From Algoriphagus sp. AGSA1 (GTDB lineage: Bacteria > Bacteroidota > Bacteroidia > Cytophagales > Cyclobacteriaceae): a stretch of 64,000 nucleotides of DNA. Every line of letters begins with the position of its first letter. Position 1 is the stretch's first letter. The DNA lies in contig NZ_JAJUWR010000004.1 of the NCBI RefSeq assembly GCF_021390545.1, forward strand, positions 124,001 through 188,000, in the 5' to 3' direction. The notes beneath the pieces are model-generated. The model made no database searches, was not told the DNA's origin, and saw only the letters and a list, made by a program, of their open reading frames with translations. The translations under genes were made by a program, and so were the position numbers. This document shows positions 45,348 to 54,245 of the stretch, piece by piece.

Positions 45348-45998
45348 ATGGCTAAAACTTTAACTCCTATAGGACAACGTCTCAAAGAACTGATTGATTT
45401 TGATAAGCGGATATATTTTCTTGTTCTTGTATTCCTGTTCTTACTCATCAGATTTCTTACAAACACCCTGATACTTGAGGCTATCCCGGATTATGACAGT
45501 CTTGAAGCAAGAGGTGACTTTATGATATTCCATATCTTCAATGCGTTAAACTATCTCTGGACCCCTTTCGCTCTACTATGGAAATTTACGGTTATATCTT
45601 TTCTGTTTTGGCTAGGCGCGTTTGTGATAGGCTACAAAGTACCCTATAAAGAACTATGGCAGTTTGCGCTTATTGCAGAAGTAATATTTATTTTTCCTGA
45701 ACTCATCCGCCTCTTGGTTTATATAGTTCCACAAACCGGGGTCACTTATATGGAGATCGATGAGTATCGGGCACTTTCGATCCTTTCTCTACTAGGGGCT
45801 GAAAATGTTCTTCCCCAATATCATTATGCTTTAGCCACAATTAACATATTTGAAATCATATACGGAATTGTCTGGATGTATGGTTTCCACATGATCAGCA
45901 GAAGACCGTTGAGGGAATGTACCATCGTTGTCATTGTTAGTTACTATTTACCGCTGGCAATCTGGCTCAGTTGGTATATCATGGTCTATAGAGTATGA
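45348..45998 (+). CDS. polytopic membrane protein of unknown function
   Basis: A 216-residue protein with about five membrane helices (IYFLVLVFLFLLIRFL at ~22-37, then ~60-75, ~80-100, ~105-130 and ~180-215). Loops are short; LWKFTVISFLFWLGAFVIGY is notable. It has no recognised family and could be Yip1-like by size only. It lies between back-to-back promoters and a terminator belonging to the convergent DUF4394 gene. Confidence 0.6.
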   Translation: MAKTLTPIGQRLKELIDFDKRIYFLVLVFLFLLIRFLTNTLILEAIPDYDSLEARGDFMIFHIFNALNYLWTPFALLWKFTVISFLFWLGAFVIGYKVPYKELWQFALIAEVIFIFPELIRLLVYIVPQTGVTYMEIDEYRALSILSLLGAENVLPQYHYALATINIFEIIYGIVWMYGFHMISRRPLRECTIVVIVSYYLPLAIWLSWYIMVYRV

Positions 45999-46040
45999 TT
46001 TTAAACGAGGATATGACGTACCCGTGAGAAAAGTTCGCAC

Positions 46041-46071
46041 AAAAAAAGGGGTTGGAAAAATTTCCAACCCC
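46041..46071 (-). terminator. terminator of the DUF4394 gene
   Basis: Minus strand: GGGGTTGGAAA pairs with TTTCCAACCCC (11 bases, two-base loop) followed by seven T. It lies 24 bases after the gene stop and between convergent genes. Confidence 0.88.
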
Positions 46072-46094
46072 CATATTAAAATTTTGTTACTCGC

Positions 46095-47618
46095 TCAAAA
46101 TCCTAATCCCAAAGCCATTGATGTTGGGGTAAAGTTGAGGTCAGCCACTTTGGTAGCTGCTCCAGACATAAGGTTTACAGAATAAACCCCAGGAGCTCCT
46201 CCTACCGTGAACACGCCATAGGCCATATCGGAAGTACCTCCTATATCGAAGCCGTTATCATCTGTAATGTCAATACCTAAAGCTCCAATCTCAACCAAAA
46301 CACCGTCATTGGGAGGTGACACCTGATACAGCATGTCATTTTGTGCGTCCACTACATATAGTGCAGTTGCGGTAGCTCCCGCAAAGTTTTGGGTATATGC
46401 GGCGCCACTGGCCATTGGAGAGCCTGGGTTGAGGCTTCCATCCACTGCTACTACTGTTCCCAAATCCGGATGTAATCGCAGGTTTTGGCCATTCTCAGTG
46501 ATCAAGCGTATTCTATCTACCGTAGGATTAAAATCAAACCCTATAAAATCCCCCATAACCATAGGGTCCAAGGCTGTCCCAATTGCGCTTACGGCACCAC
46601 TGGAAGGATTTACACTATACAACTGACTCATATTTGAGATTGCCAACAACTGGCCATTGACAGGACGGAAATCCAGACCGGTAATCATCTCTCCTTCCTT
46701 CAGCCCCATGATATCCACAGCAATGGGGTTTGGATTAGTAGGATCAAATCTATATAGTATGTTGTCAGCATCAGTAGCGTAAGCTATTGGGTTGGTTTTG
46801 AAAGCAAGGCTTACCACTGGTTCGGAAAATGTACCTACCCACATAGCCTTACCTGAAGAAAGGTCTATTGTATAAAGCCTGGATTCATCTTCATTTCTGT
46901 TTACCGCCAGGGCAACTGAATTATCAGGATTGATGTCCATATCCCCGGTTCCTTCAAAGTCCACATCCAAATCTCCAACTTCTTCCAATCCCCCATCGTT
47001 AGGCGGAACTTGTTTGTAGAGCTTGTCCTGCTCAAAATCAATATCATATAAGGTAGTACTCGTGGTACCGGAGAAGCTGTTTGTATAAGCCACAGCTCCG
47101 ATACGTGGATTTTCCCCTCCATTGATAGACCCATCAGTGGCCACTACAGTACCGAGCTCAGGATGTAGTCTGAGATTTTGACCCGATTCAGTGACCAATC
47201 TAATTCTATCAACTGTAGGATTAAAATCCAACGAAGGATTAGCACCAGAATAAGCAGGAGAAAAAGGCTCTGCACCTAAAGCAGTGGCAGCACCTGAGTT
47301 TTCATTGATGTGGTATAAGCGACTAGCTGAACTTAAAGCATAAAGCTGCCCAGTTGCTGGGCGATAGTCAATGGAAACTATCATTTCTCCGGATGCTAGA
47401 CCTGTAATAGTGCTAGAGCTAGTGGGGGAATCTAGATTTTGAGCATCATACATCAAAATCCTATTGTCAGATGTTAGAGCAGTGAAACTAACTTCCGGAG
47501 CCACGCCAGGCATGTCGATGGTGGGTCCCATGTCTTCCTCCTTATCATCACAGGAAGTGAAAGCCAGTAAAAGAGCCATACTGACTTGAATAGCTAAAGA
47601 AAATGTTTTGTTTTTCAT
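46095..47618 (-). CDS. lipoprotein with two tandem DUF4394 domains
   Basis: A 507-residue surface or periplasmic lipoprotein: signal with lipobox FTSC (Cys ~23), then two DUF4394 units (~40-265 and ~270-507). The halves share nearly the same blocks: GEMIVSIDYRPATGQLYALS versus GEMITGLDFRPVNGQLLAIS, and FNPTVDRIRLVTESGQNLRL versus FNPTVDRIRLITENGQNLRL, both followed by HP-LGTVVA. The fold is probably a beta-propeller. Function is unknown. Internal duplication is direct from the sequence. Confidence 0.88.
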   Translation of the reverse strand: MKNKTFSLAIQVSMALLLAFTSCDDKEEDMGPTIDMPGVAPEVSFTALTSDNRILMYDAQNLDSPTSSSTITGLASGEMIVSIDYRPATGQLYALSSASRLYHINENSGAATALGAEPFSPAYSGANPSLDFNPTVDRIRLVTESGQNLRLHPELGTVVATDGSINGGENPRIGAVAYTNSFSGTTSTTLYDIDFEQDKLYKQVPPNDGGLEEVGDLDVDFEGTGDMDINPDNSVALAVNRNEDESRLYTIDLSSGKAMWVGTFSEPVVSLAFKTNPIAYATDADNILYRFDPTNPNPIAVDIMGLKEGEMITGLDFRPVNGQLLAISNMSQLYSVNPSSGAVSAIGTALDPMVMGDFIGFDFNPTVDRIRLITENGQNLRLHPDLGTVVAVDGSLNPGSPMASGAAYTQNFAGATATALYVVDAQNDMLYQVSPPNDGVLVEIGALGIDITDDNGFDIGGTSDMAYGVFTVGGAPGVYSVNLMSGAATKVADLNFTPTSMALGLGF

Positions 47619-48064
47619 TGGTGGAAATTTTGGTTGAACAGTTGATTTCCCACATTTACGATGTCTTTCTCTTGTTTGGATTTACCTCCACTCATTAATA
47701 GTTGCACTTTTTTGTGGGTGTTTTACCATTCGCTCTTTTACGATCTGAGAAAAAACCGGCCTTTCGGACACATCACGCTAAAAAAACAGACATTAAACTA
47801 ATATTCAAGGGTAAAGCAAGGGTACAGTAAAACACAGGAACAGTGAACAGCCTTAGCAATCCAATAGTTGAAGGCAGTCTCAGAACCAGCCATATCCTTA
47901 CCTGGATGTCTTAACTTATTAATTGCCAAAAAAGTGGATATACCTATCACTCCGAATCTAATATTTTGTAATTTGGTGAAAATTACCGGAACACTTTTAG
48001 TCCAGATAATGAAGTTATTTATCCTTCCAATATTGGCTAAATCAATTCTTCTAAAACAGTGGCG
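47619..48064. other. 446-base gap between divergent genes
   Basis: No gene is supported. Short open frames have no family support. CCAATATTGG at 48027-48036 is a ten-base palindrome 30 bases before the stress-protein start and could be an operator. Confidence 0.3.
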
Positions 48065-48868
48065 ATGAAAATAATAATTCCAGTAGATTTTTCCGGCAAT
48101 TCATTGAACGCCTTGGATTTTGCAGTTGCAATAGCTGGAAAAAAAGACGGTGAGATCATCCTAGTTCATGTAATTGAGATGGTTTATGATTTTGCATCCC
48201 AGGCATCCCTAGCCATGGATAATCTGTACAAGGACGCTGAATCCCAAATGGCCGAAACGCTTAAAAAACATCAGGATGAGGATTTAAAAATCAGTTCTGT
48301 CATCAAAGAGGGAACTGCCTCAATATCGATCGTAAGAATCGCGAGAGACTTAGGTGCTAGTTTGATAGTGATGGGGACTCAGGGTTTGAGCGGAATAAAA
48401 GCCGCACTTATCGGAAGCACAACAATCAATGTTATTAAGGAATCCTCAATTCCCGTTCTTGTCGTTCCAACTGAAGCTAATGCCGGGGAAATAAAAAAGA
48501 TAGCTTTGGCGTTGGAATTTGCCAATCATGAGGAAAAATTCATTGACTGGGTCATTGCTATGAGTCAGAGATGGGGCCGCGGTCTGGAGTTTGTTCATGT
48601 CCAAACCTCCCTGGATTTAAAAGAAACACCTGGAGTCCATAAATTAGAAGACTTTTTGACTACAAATCATCCCGGCTTGCCAGTGAAAATCCACACTTTC
48701 TACGCCACAACCCCTGTGGAGGGCTTAGATCAGTTTTTGGAGGAAAACGAACACGTGATATTAGTAATGTGTCATGAGCATAAGAACTTATGGGATCAAA
48801 TACTCAGCAGAAGCCAAACCATAAAGATGGTTTTTCATTCTAAGGTACCATTGCTAGTGATGGTTTGA
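48065..48868 (+). CDS. universal stress protein with two USP domains
   Basis: A 267-residue UspA-type protein. The first domain (~1-140) ends in GTQGLSGIKAALIGSTTINV, the G-2x-G-9x-G-S/T ATP-binding motif. The second (~145-267) is weaker and lacks that loop. Such proteins bind ATP and are induced under stress or low oxygen. ATG 48065 is chosen. It converges on the Crp/Fnr gene with a MITE-like repeat between them. Confidence 0.9.
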   Translation: MKIIIPVDFSGNSLNALDFAVAIAGKKDGEIILVHVIEMVYDFASQASLAMDNLYKDAESQMAETLKKHQDEDLKISSVIKEGTASISIVRIARDLGASLIVMGTQGLSGIKAALIGSTTINVIKESSIPVLVVPTEANAGEIKKIALALEFANHEEKFIDWVIAMSQRWGRGLEFVHVQTSLDLKETPGVHKLEDFLTTNHPGLPVKIHTFYATTPVEGLDQFLEENEHVILVMCHEHKNLWDQILSRSQTIKMVFHSKVPLLVMV

Positions 48869-48873
48869 TTATT

Positions 48874-48966
48874 TAGGGTCTGCTGAAAACGTCCACTATA
48901 CACCAAAAGCTGTCATTTTTGAATGCTAAATCCATTTTTCATACGAATGGCTTTTCAGCAAGGGCA
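48874..48966 (+). repeat. MITE-like repeat, copy A
   Basis: About 93 bases, TAGGGTCTGCTGAAAA at the left and TTTTCAGCAAGGG at the right, with an AT-rich middle. It aligns with copy B at about 70% identity with at most one or two small gaps. The left end is well conserved and the right end more decayed. Confidence 0.65.
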
Positions 48967-49071
48967 AGCTTTTTGACAACAGGAGGCCTTGACCTATTCA
49001 CCGAAATACACCAAAACCGCGATTTTCAAGCTAGCCTAAGCCATACCAGACCTGAGACTTTTTCGGCAAGC

Positions 49072-49728
49072 CTATTTACGGATCAATTCCTCGAAATCAT
49101 CCCGGATATAGATTACATTTCTTCCAAGCTCTATCCATTTCTTTTTTTCCAGTTGTTTTAAAAGTCGGGATACTACCTCCCGTGAAGTGGTAAGCTCATT
49201 TGCTATTTCCTGGTGAGTAGTATGAAGCTCATTGGTTTGGAGTTGTTTCATTTTGGTCACTAGGTACCTCATGAGCCTTTCATCCATACGTTTAAAGGCC
49301 ACTGCGTCAAGAACCTCCAGCATTTCTTGGAAACGGGACTGATATGTATCGGAGACAAAATCCTTCCACTGCTTATGACCATTTGATAATTCTTCAATGC
49401 ATAAAATCGGAATACCGATTATAACCGTATCCTCTTCCACGACAGCTTTAATCTCACTGGGTTTCGAGGACGAACAACAAGTCAATGAAAGCGCACAAGT
49501 CTCCCCCGCATCCAGATAATATAGAAACAATTCTCTTCCTTCATCATCCAATCTGGAAATCTTTATGGATCCTTTTAACACAATGGGCACCATCTTGATA
49601 AACTGGCCAGGTTCCATCATAATTGTCCCGGCTTTCAGTAACATAACCTCTCCCTTATCCAAGATCTCCTTGAGGAGCTTGGGATCTGTAAATCTGGGCA
49701 AGGCAACTTGAAGTTCTTCTAAAGTCAT
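49072..49728 (-). CDS. Crp/Fnr-family transcriptional regulator
   Basis: A 218-residue regulator. The cyclic-nucleotide-binding-like beta roll covers ~20-120 (IMMEPGQFIKMVPIVLKGSI, LDAGETCALSLTCCSS), and the winged helix is at ~150-215 (THQEIANELTTSREVVSRLLKQLEKKKW). A cluster of three Cys in ETCALSLTCC replaces the usual phosphate-binding cassette, so cAMP is unlikely to be the ligand; redox or metal sensing is possible but inferred. It sits alone between repeat copies A and B, convergent with the stress protein. Confidence 0.88.
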   Translation of the reverse strand: MTLEELQVALPRFTDPKLLKEILDKGEVMLLKAGTIMMEPGQFIKMVPIVLKGSIKISRLDDEGRELFLYYLDAGETCALSLTCCSSSKPSEIKAVVEEDTVIIGIPILCIEELSNGHKQWKDFVSDTYQSRFQEMLEVLDAVAFKRMDERLMRYLVTKMKQLQTNELHTTHQEIANELTTSREVVSRLLKQLEKKKWIELGRNVIYIRDDFEELIRK

Positions 49729-49864
49729 TTAATTATTAGTAAACAGTAAATCTATTGGCGTAAAGATTTTCACCATGTGCTTTTTGTCACACTAACTTAA
49801 AAAAATACCTTCCAAGAAACTTGAAAGGCATTAAAAATCTACAATCAGAAATTATTGACTGGAG

Positions 49865-49910
49865 GGATATGCCCATGCATATCCTGGAAAAGAGAGGAGG
49901 TCAGTCCTCC
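49865..49910. other. two hairpins upstream of the Crp/Fnr gene
   Basis: GGATATGC-CCAT-GCATATCC (49865-49884) is a perfect 8-bp inverted repeat, and GGAGG-TCAGT-CCTCC (49896-49910) a second. Neither is followed by a T run on the plus strand. They lie between the giant-gene operon end and the Crp/Fnr start and may be an operator or an RNA structure. Apart from repeat copy B I see nothing else in 49729-50097. Confidence 0.4.
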
Positions 49911-49945
49911 GTCTTTACCTCGCCGAGCAGAATTATTTTCCTACT

Positions 49946-50039
49946 TAGGGCCTGCCGAAAAATGCCAGCAATAGATTAAAAGCTTTCGTTTTGAATGATT
50001 AGCCCATTTTTCATGCGAGCGGTTTTTCAGCAAGCCCTA
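49946..50039 (+). repeat. MITE-like repeat, copy B
   Basis: 94 bases bounded by TAGGGCCTGCCGAAAAA and its inverted partner TTTTTCAGCAAGCCCTA (two mismatches in 17). Both ends are flanked by TA, which could be a TA target duplication. It encodes no protein. It lies 58 bases beyond the stop of the 1,374-residue gene. Confidence 0.7.
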
Positions 50040-50097
50040 TTTGATCTGGCCAAATGAATTAAATCAAAGGGTTTTCCATCTGCCCAAGCCAATATTA

Positions 50098-53000
50098 TCA
50101 GCACGTAGGACAACATACGAACGGAACTTTTGTGAGCGGGGAGGTTCGTAAAATCCTAAAATGTCCCAACCCTCTACTCAAAGGTTGTATTTCAGACATG
50201 AGATTTGTTTCGGCTCTTTTAGCCTTCAGTCCTTCTGCCACCTTTTCTGACACAGCATTCACCCCTGAATTTCTCATGTCCGCCATGTGATCATGTATAT
50301 TGGTAATATTGCCATATACCTCTACCACCAAAACACTGAGCGGACTATCTTCCGGCAAACCAAATGACTTCAGTTTTTCAGCAATGTCCTCAGAAGTCAC
50401 CACGGCTGTTCCCACAGGCTGTTCATCTTTTATGCTTGCCAACAGGTTCCCCATTTGAAGTGCTGAAGGATCCAGTTTTATACTTCCTGTGGTATATTCT
50501 CCTATAGTAGGTTTAAAATACACCTGCTGCGTCAATTCATTAATTTTCTTCAGTCGTTTTGGGTCGGTATTCACCCGTACTCCTATTTTCATTTCTATCT
50601 CGCCCAATAAAATATTGCGGTGGTCTCTACCATCAGCCTGGTGGACTTGGGCATACACCAATGTCCACAAGCTAGTCCTCGGTGGTTTGGAGGTCACATT
50701 TTTTCCATTGTGTACTGCTTTTGCATAGGGTGCGCTTACATAGAGGTGATTCTCATTTCTATTCAGCGAGCAGAGTAGAGTCGGCACGGGGTGTTGGATA
50801 CCAGTTACTCTTAATGGCCTGCCAAATCTTCCCTGGGCTGTGGACCAGAGATTATCCTTTCTATCAGACCAGTGCCCATGACCTACTCTAAATTCATAGG
50901 TGAAAAACCCAAACATTTCCGCGCTTTCCGCATGCAATCCCGGAGGTATGGGCATAATGTAATGCCTGTCACTGTCTGTGGCTTGGGTCATGGGAAGCAT
51001 GGCTCCCATTCCTGCTTTATCATCACTTTGTCCCGGGGTTATTTGCCTGGTAAGTTCGGGGTCCAGGTTTATCGGCGATTCTTCAGGTGGAAGCAATTGT
51101 TCGTTGGAATTACTTGCAATTAATTGATCGGGGGCATTACCAAGAACCCTACAGAAATAAGTATCATCCGGATTCTCTATAGGCTGGTCAAACTCAACCC
51201 ACAAATACCGCTTTCTTGCATCTGAAGAACTATAGTCATCAGTTCTCTCATATGGTGAAAAAGCAATTCCAACACTGACAAGTTTGGGAATCTGTACAGG
51301 AGGAAGAACCGTGGGCAATGTCAATTGCCCAGTCTGAACTGCCTCCGAGTCAGGGTGGCCATCCTTGGTTTTAGGATTAATTATATACTCAGCCCAAAGT
51401 TCATCCGGAAACCTTAGATCTCCGTTATTTTGCTTCAATTCATTTTTTGGATCCAGGGCGTCTATATAGATAATCCGGGTAAAATTCCGGCTGACCCGCT
51501 CAAAGCGATCGGGCTGAAGTGCTTCAAAGGATACGGTATGCTTTAATTCTATATCTCCTACATACTTATTTACCCTACTTTCATTGACTTTATCTTTTCT
51601 AAACTTATATTTTCTTTCAATTACAAAAGCCACGTCTTCCAGACAATCCCAAGCCCAATCTCTATTGATTTTATAGCTAAGCGCTGTAATCCAATGATTA
51701 TAGAGGTCCGCCTTTGTTGCAAATGTGATGGAACTTCCGTCAGGCGCCAGCGTATGCCGTATTCTGGAATTACATCCTATTGCAATCCGCTCTCCTTTAG
51801 GAGCTACTAGGGTTAATCCTTTGGCCTCCAACCCCAAAGCATTGGCAAGCCGTTCCACTACCCCCGCCTGTTGTTCCCCGGAATCTCTTCTGAGAAGGGA
51901 AGAAAAGATGTTTTTTTTGATGACCGGTACGCTGTCGGGTTTTAGAAACAAAGCCTGGACAGGCGGTACAGTTTCATAAGGCTGCAACAAATCAAGCTCC
52001 CCAACGGGTGCTTTGTAAAGCATAAACCGCTGAACTTTTCCAAATCTGCTGTCTTTGTCCTCATCATCATCTATAAACCCAAAATAACTCTCAGGTGCCT
52101 CATCTGTACTCGCTACTGCCCGGAAAGATATCCGTATATGCCTTCCTGCCGGCACTATGAGCTTTTCCATCCCATGGATATCTTCTAGCAATAACCCATC
52201 ATCCAGAAAAGGATTGGCTTGTTCGCCCAGGTTTAAGACAGGGACATCAATAAAATCTATCGGAACATTCAAAACACCATCAAAATCAGCGGGGAATGCC
52301 CTAGTGGTCTCGTATAGTGTAATAAAGCTATCCCTTCCATTTTGGCTCAACTGCGTATCCATCCTGAGAGATTTGACTTCAACCCTAACTTTAACCTGCT
52401 GTACATCAGGATCTGACAAAGCAGGTTTTAGCATATCATCCTGAAACACCAATCCTTTCAATAGGCTGACTGGATCCTGTCCTATACTTTGGTATTTATT
52501 GGTAAAAACAACCGCAGGGTATTCTAATAAAGGTCGTTGGATAGTAAAAGAAGGATTTGAGTCAAACTCTGTCTCCTCATCATTAGTAGCATTGAAATAA
52601 GTTCGAAGGTTATTTTTTATTTCAATTGGCTTCTCGATTCTAAGCATCCCCGGATTTACGTATCTTTTAAAAGAAACGCTGGTTTCAGGACTTGGTGCTG
52701 AATTGAGCGGGACATCTGTCAAATCAGGACCTCCACCTGATATATCCGTCATTCGGATTCTAAATTCGTATGAATTTCCATACCTAAGCTGGGTTTGGAG
52801 TGGCACAGGTATCAACGCTTGATTTTGATTGACTTTTCTATCCTGCAGTTCATTCAGCTGCCCCCCATTATCTTCATGATTCCTATAGATTTCCAGCGCA
52901 TCCTTATCCTCAGTCACCAGGCTTTTGCCTATCCAGTGGGCATAATACATTGGCAGCCAATAATGATCGCTGTTAGGACCTGAGATCTTATTGGGATATA

Positions 53001-54222
53001 CCTGGTATGGAAGTTCGGTAGAATCATCACCCAGTTGTCCTGAAAACATATTTTCAGCTTCATTGATCTGGATCCTGTTAAGACTTTCCCATGGGTTTCC
53101 AGGAGCTTTCTGTCTCACATCGATATGGTATCCCATAACCCCTAGGGGAGCATCAATTCTGCTCATAGATCCCGGTGCAGAAGGATTTTCAATCATTTGA
53201 CGTAAATACCAAACCAGGATTTGCTCATCATCCCATCCTAGCCGGATTCCCGAATCTGATTGAGGTGGCAGTTCATCCTGTGTTTCCTCCAGCAAATTCC
53301 CACTTACCGGCTGGTTGGCGTGTACTATTTTAGCAAACCCATCATTGTAAGCTTGGGCTTCCATAAAAAGCTCATCCCACGGGCCTAAGGGCACAGGTTC
53401 ATTTGCATCAGAAGCTTTCTTATACAAAACCGGAAACAGTACCGGAGCAAAAACAGGCCTTGCTGCCCCTTTAGTCAACTTTGGAATCTTGGCGGCGTAT
53501 CTTTTAATCAAAGGCCCATCCGATTCTTCCAAAAGGGAAGTATGAGCTGCCGCATACGGCTCGTTGGTGATATCTGCATACAGGTATCCTCCCTCTTCAA
53601 ACCATCCAGCCTCTACTTCCAGCTGGACTTCATATATCATTCCGCAGGCTTTTGCCAAAAGCGGTTGACGCAGGATATTCGCAAATACTTTGCCCCAGCT
53701 GAGACTGTTTTTCGGTTTATAATCTATAATAGGGGGTATTTTGTCCCGTACGGCACAGTGATACCCATCGTCAGTCACTGCATTGGGGTGTCTGGGTTGG
53801 GTGAAATTAAAGCTTTCCCGATAAGATTGAGGCAAATATTTTTTAATGCTTTTCTCTACGGGTACGGGATCCGGTAACTTGTCAGAAGAGTCTGTCACCG
53901 GAAGAGGCATTGCGTCTGCCACTTTTTGGATAATGCCGGCCTTTTCCGTTGCAGGGACAGCATTCACTGATCTTACAATGGGAACTCTACTTTCATCTGT
54001 CGCATTGCTCAAAGGAAAATCATCCGTTCCCTTTACTATTGAAAAACTGAATTCAGGCTGTAAATGAGCGAATCCCGGCACATTCACAGGATTAGGCAAG
54101 CCAGTTGCCCAATCGGAAAAGGGGTCGGCATTTCTGGGAACGACCACGATGTTAACAGAAAGTGTATTTCCATCAAAACGTTGAGGAAAAGTCATTAAGG
54201 AAATTAATCTTCTAGGTTCCAT
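50098..54222 (-). CDS. giant hypothetical protein (1,374 residues), second gene of an operon
   Basis: No signal peptide: it begins MEPRRLISLMTFPQRFDGNT. No catalytic motif is seen. The sequence is strand-rich and modular: a region with YEVQLEVEAGWFEEGG (~200), a fibronectin-III-like segment LRYGNSYEFRIRMTDISGGG (~477), another such segment KRYLWVEFDQPIENPDDTYF (~1005) and later LWTLVYAQVHQADGRD. Residues ~1320-1350 are helical. The chain ends VPFVCCPTC, three Cys in the last six residues. It follows the 1,779-residue gene by 23 bases, so both form one transcript. I do not recognise the family. It could be a structural or carbohydrate-facing protein, but nothing proves export. Confidence 0.85.
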   Translation of the reverse strand: MEPRRLISLMTFPQRFDGNTLSVNIVVVPRNADPFSDWATGLPNPVNVPGFAHLQPEFSFSIVKGTDDFPLSNATDESRVPIVRSVNAVPATEKAGIIQKVADAMPLPVTDSSDKLPDPVPVEKSIKKYLPQSYRESFNFTQPRHPNAVTDDGYHCAVRDKIPPIIDYKPKNSLSWGKVFANILRQPLLAKACGMIYEVQLEVEAGWFEEGGYLYADITNEPYAAAHTSLLEESDGPLIKRYAAKIPKLTKGAARPVFAPVLFPVLYKKASDANEPVPLGPWDELFMEAQAYNDGFAKIVHANQPVSGNLLEETQDELPPQSDSGIRLGWDDEQILVWYLRQMIENPSAPGSMSRIDAPLGVMGYHIDVRQKAPGNPWESLNRIQINEAENMFSGQLGDDSTELPYQVYPNKISGPNSDHYWLPMYYAHWIGKSLVTEDKDALEIYRNHEDNGGQLNELQDRKVNQNQALIPVPLQTQLRYGNSYEFRIRMTDISGGGPDLTDVPLNSAPSPETSVSFKRYVNPGMLRIEKPIEIKNNLRTYFNATNDEETEFDSNPSFTIQRPLLEYPAVVFTNKYQSIGQDPVSLLKGLVFQDDMLKPALSDPDVQQVKVRVEVKSLRMDTQLSQNGRDSFITLYETTRAFPADFDGVLNVPIDFIDVPVLNLGEQANPFLDDGLLLEDIHGMEKLIVPAGRHIRISFRAVASTDEAPESYFGFIDDDEDKDSRFGKVQRFMLYKAPVGELDLLQPYETVPPVQALFLKPDSVPVIKKNIFSSLLRRDSGEQQAGVVERLANALGLEAKGLTLVAPKGERIAIGCNSRIRHTLAPDGSSITFATKADLYNHWITALSYKINRDWAWDCLEDVAFVIERKYKFRKDKVNESRVNKYVGDIELKHTVSFEALQPDRFERVSRNFTRIIYIDALDPKNELKQNNGDLRFPDELWAEYIINPKTKDGHPDSEAVQTGQLTLPTVLPPVQIPKLVSVGIAFSPYERTDDYSSSDARKRYLWVEFDQPIENPDDTYFCRVLGNAPDQLIASNSNEQLLPPEESPINLDPELTRQITPGQSDDKAGMGAMLPMTQATDSDRHYIMPIPPGLHAESAEMFGFFTYEFRVGHGHWSDRKDNLWSTAQGRFGRPLRVTGIQHPVPTLLCSLNRNENHLYVSAPYAKAVHNGKNVTSKPPRTSLWTLVYAQVHQADGRDHRNILLGEIEMKIGVRVNTDPKRLKKINELTQQVYFKPTIGEYTTGSIKLDPSALQMGNLLASIKDEQPVGTAVVTSEDIAEKLKSFGLPEDSPLSVLVVEVYGNITNIHDHMADMRNSGVNAVSEKVAEGLKAKRAETNLMSEIQPLSRGLGHFRILRTSPLTKVPFVCCPTC

Positions 54223-54245
54223 AATTTTGTTTTTGAGGTAAAAAA

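Noticed and set aside
47868..48068. 66-codon frame before the universal stress protein gene
   Set aside because: It ends inside the stress-protein start and has no coding character.
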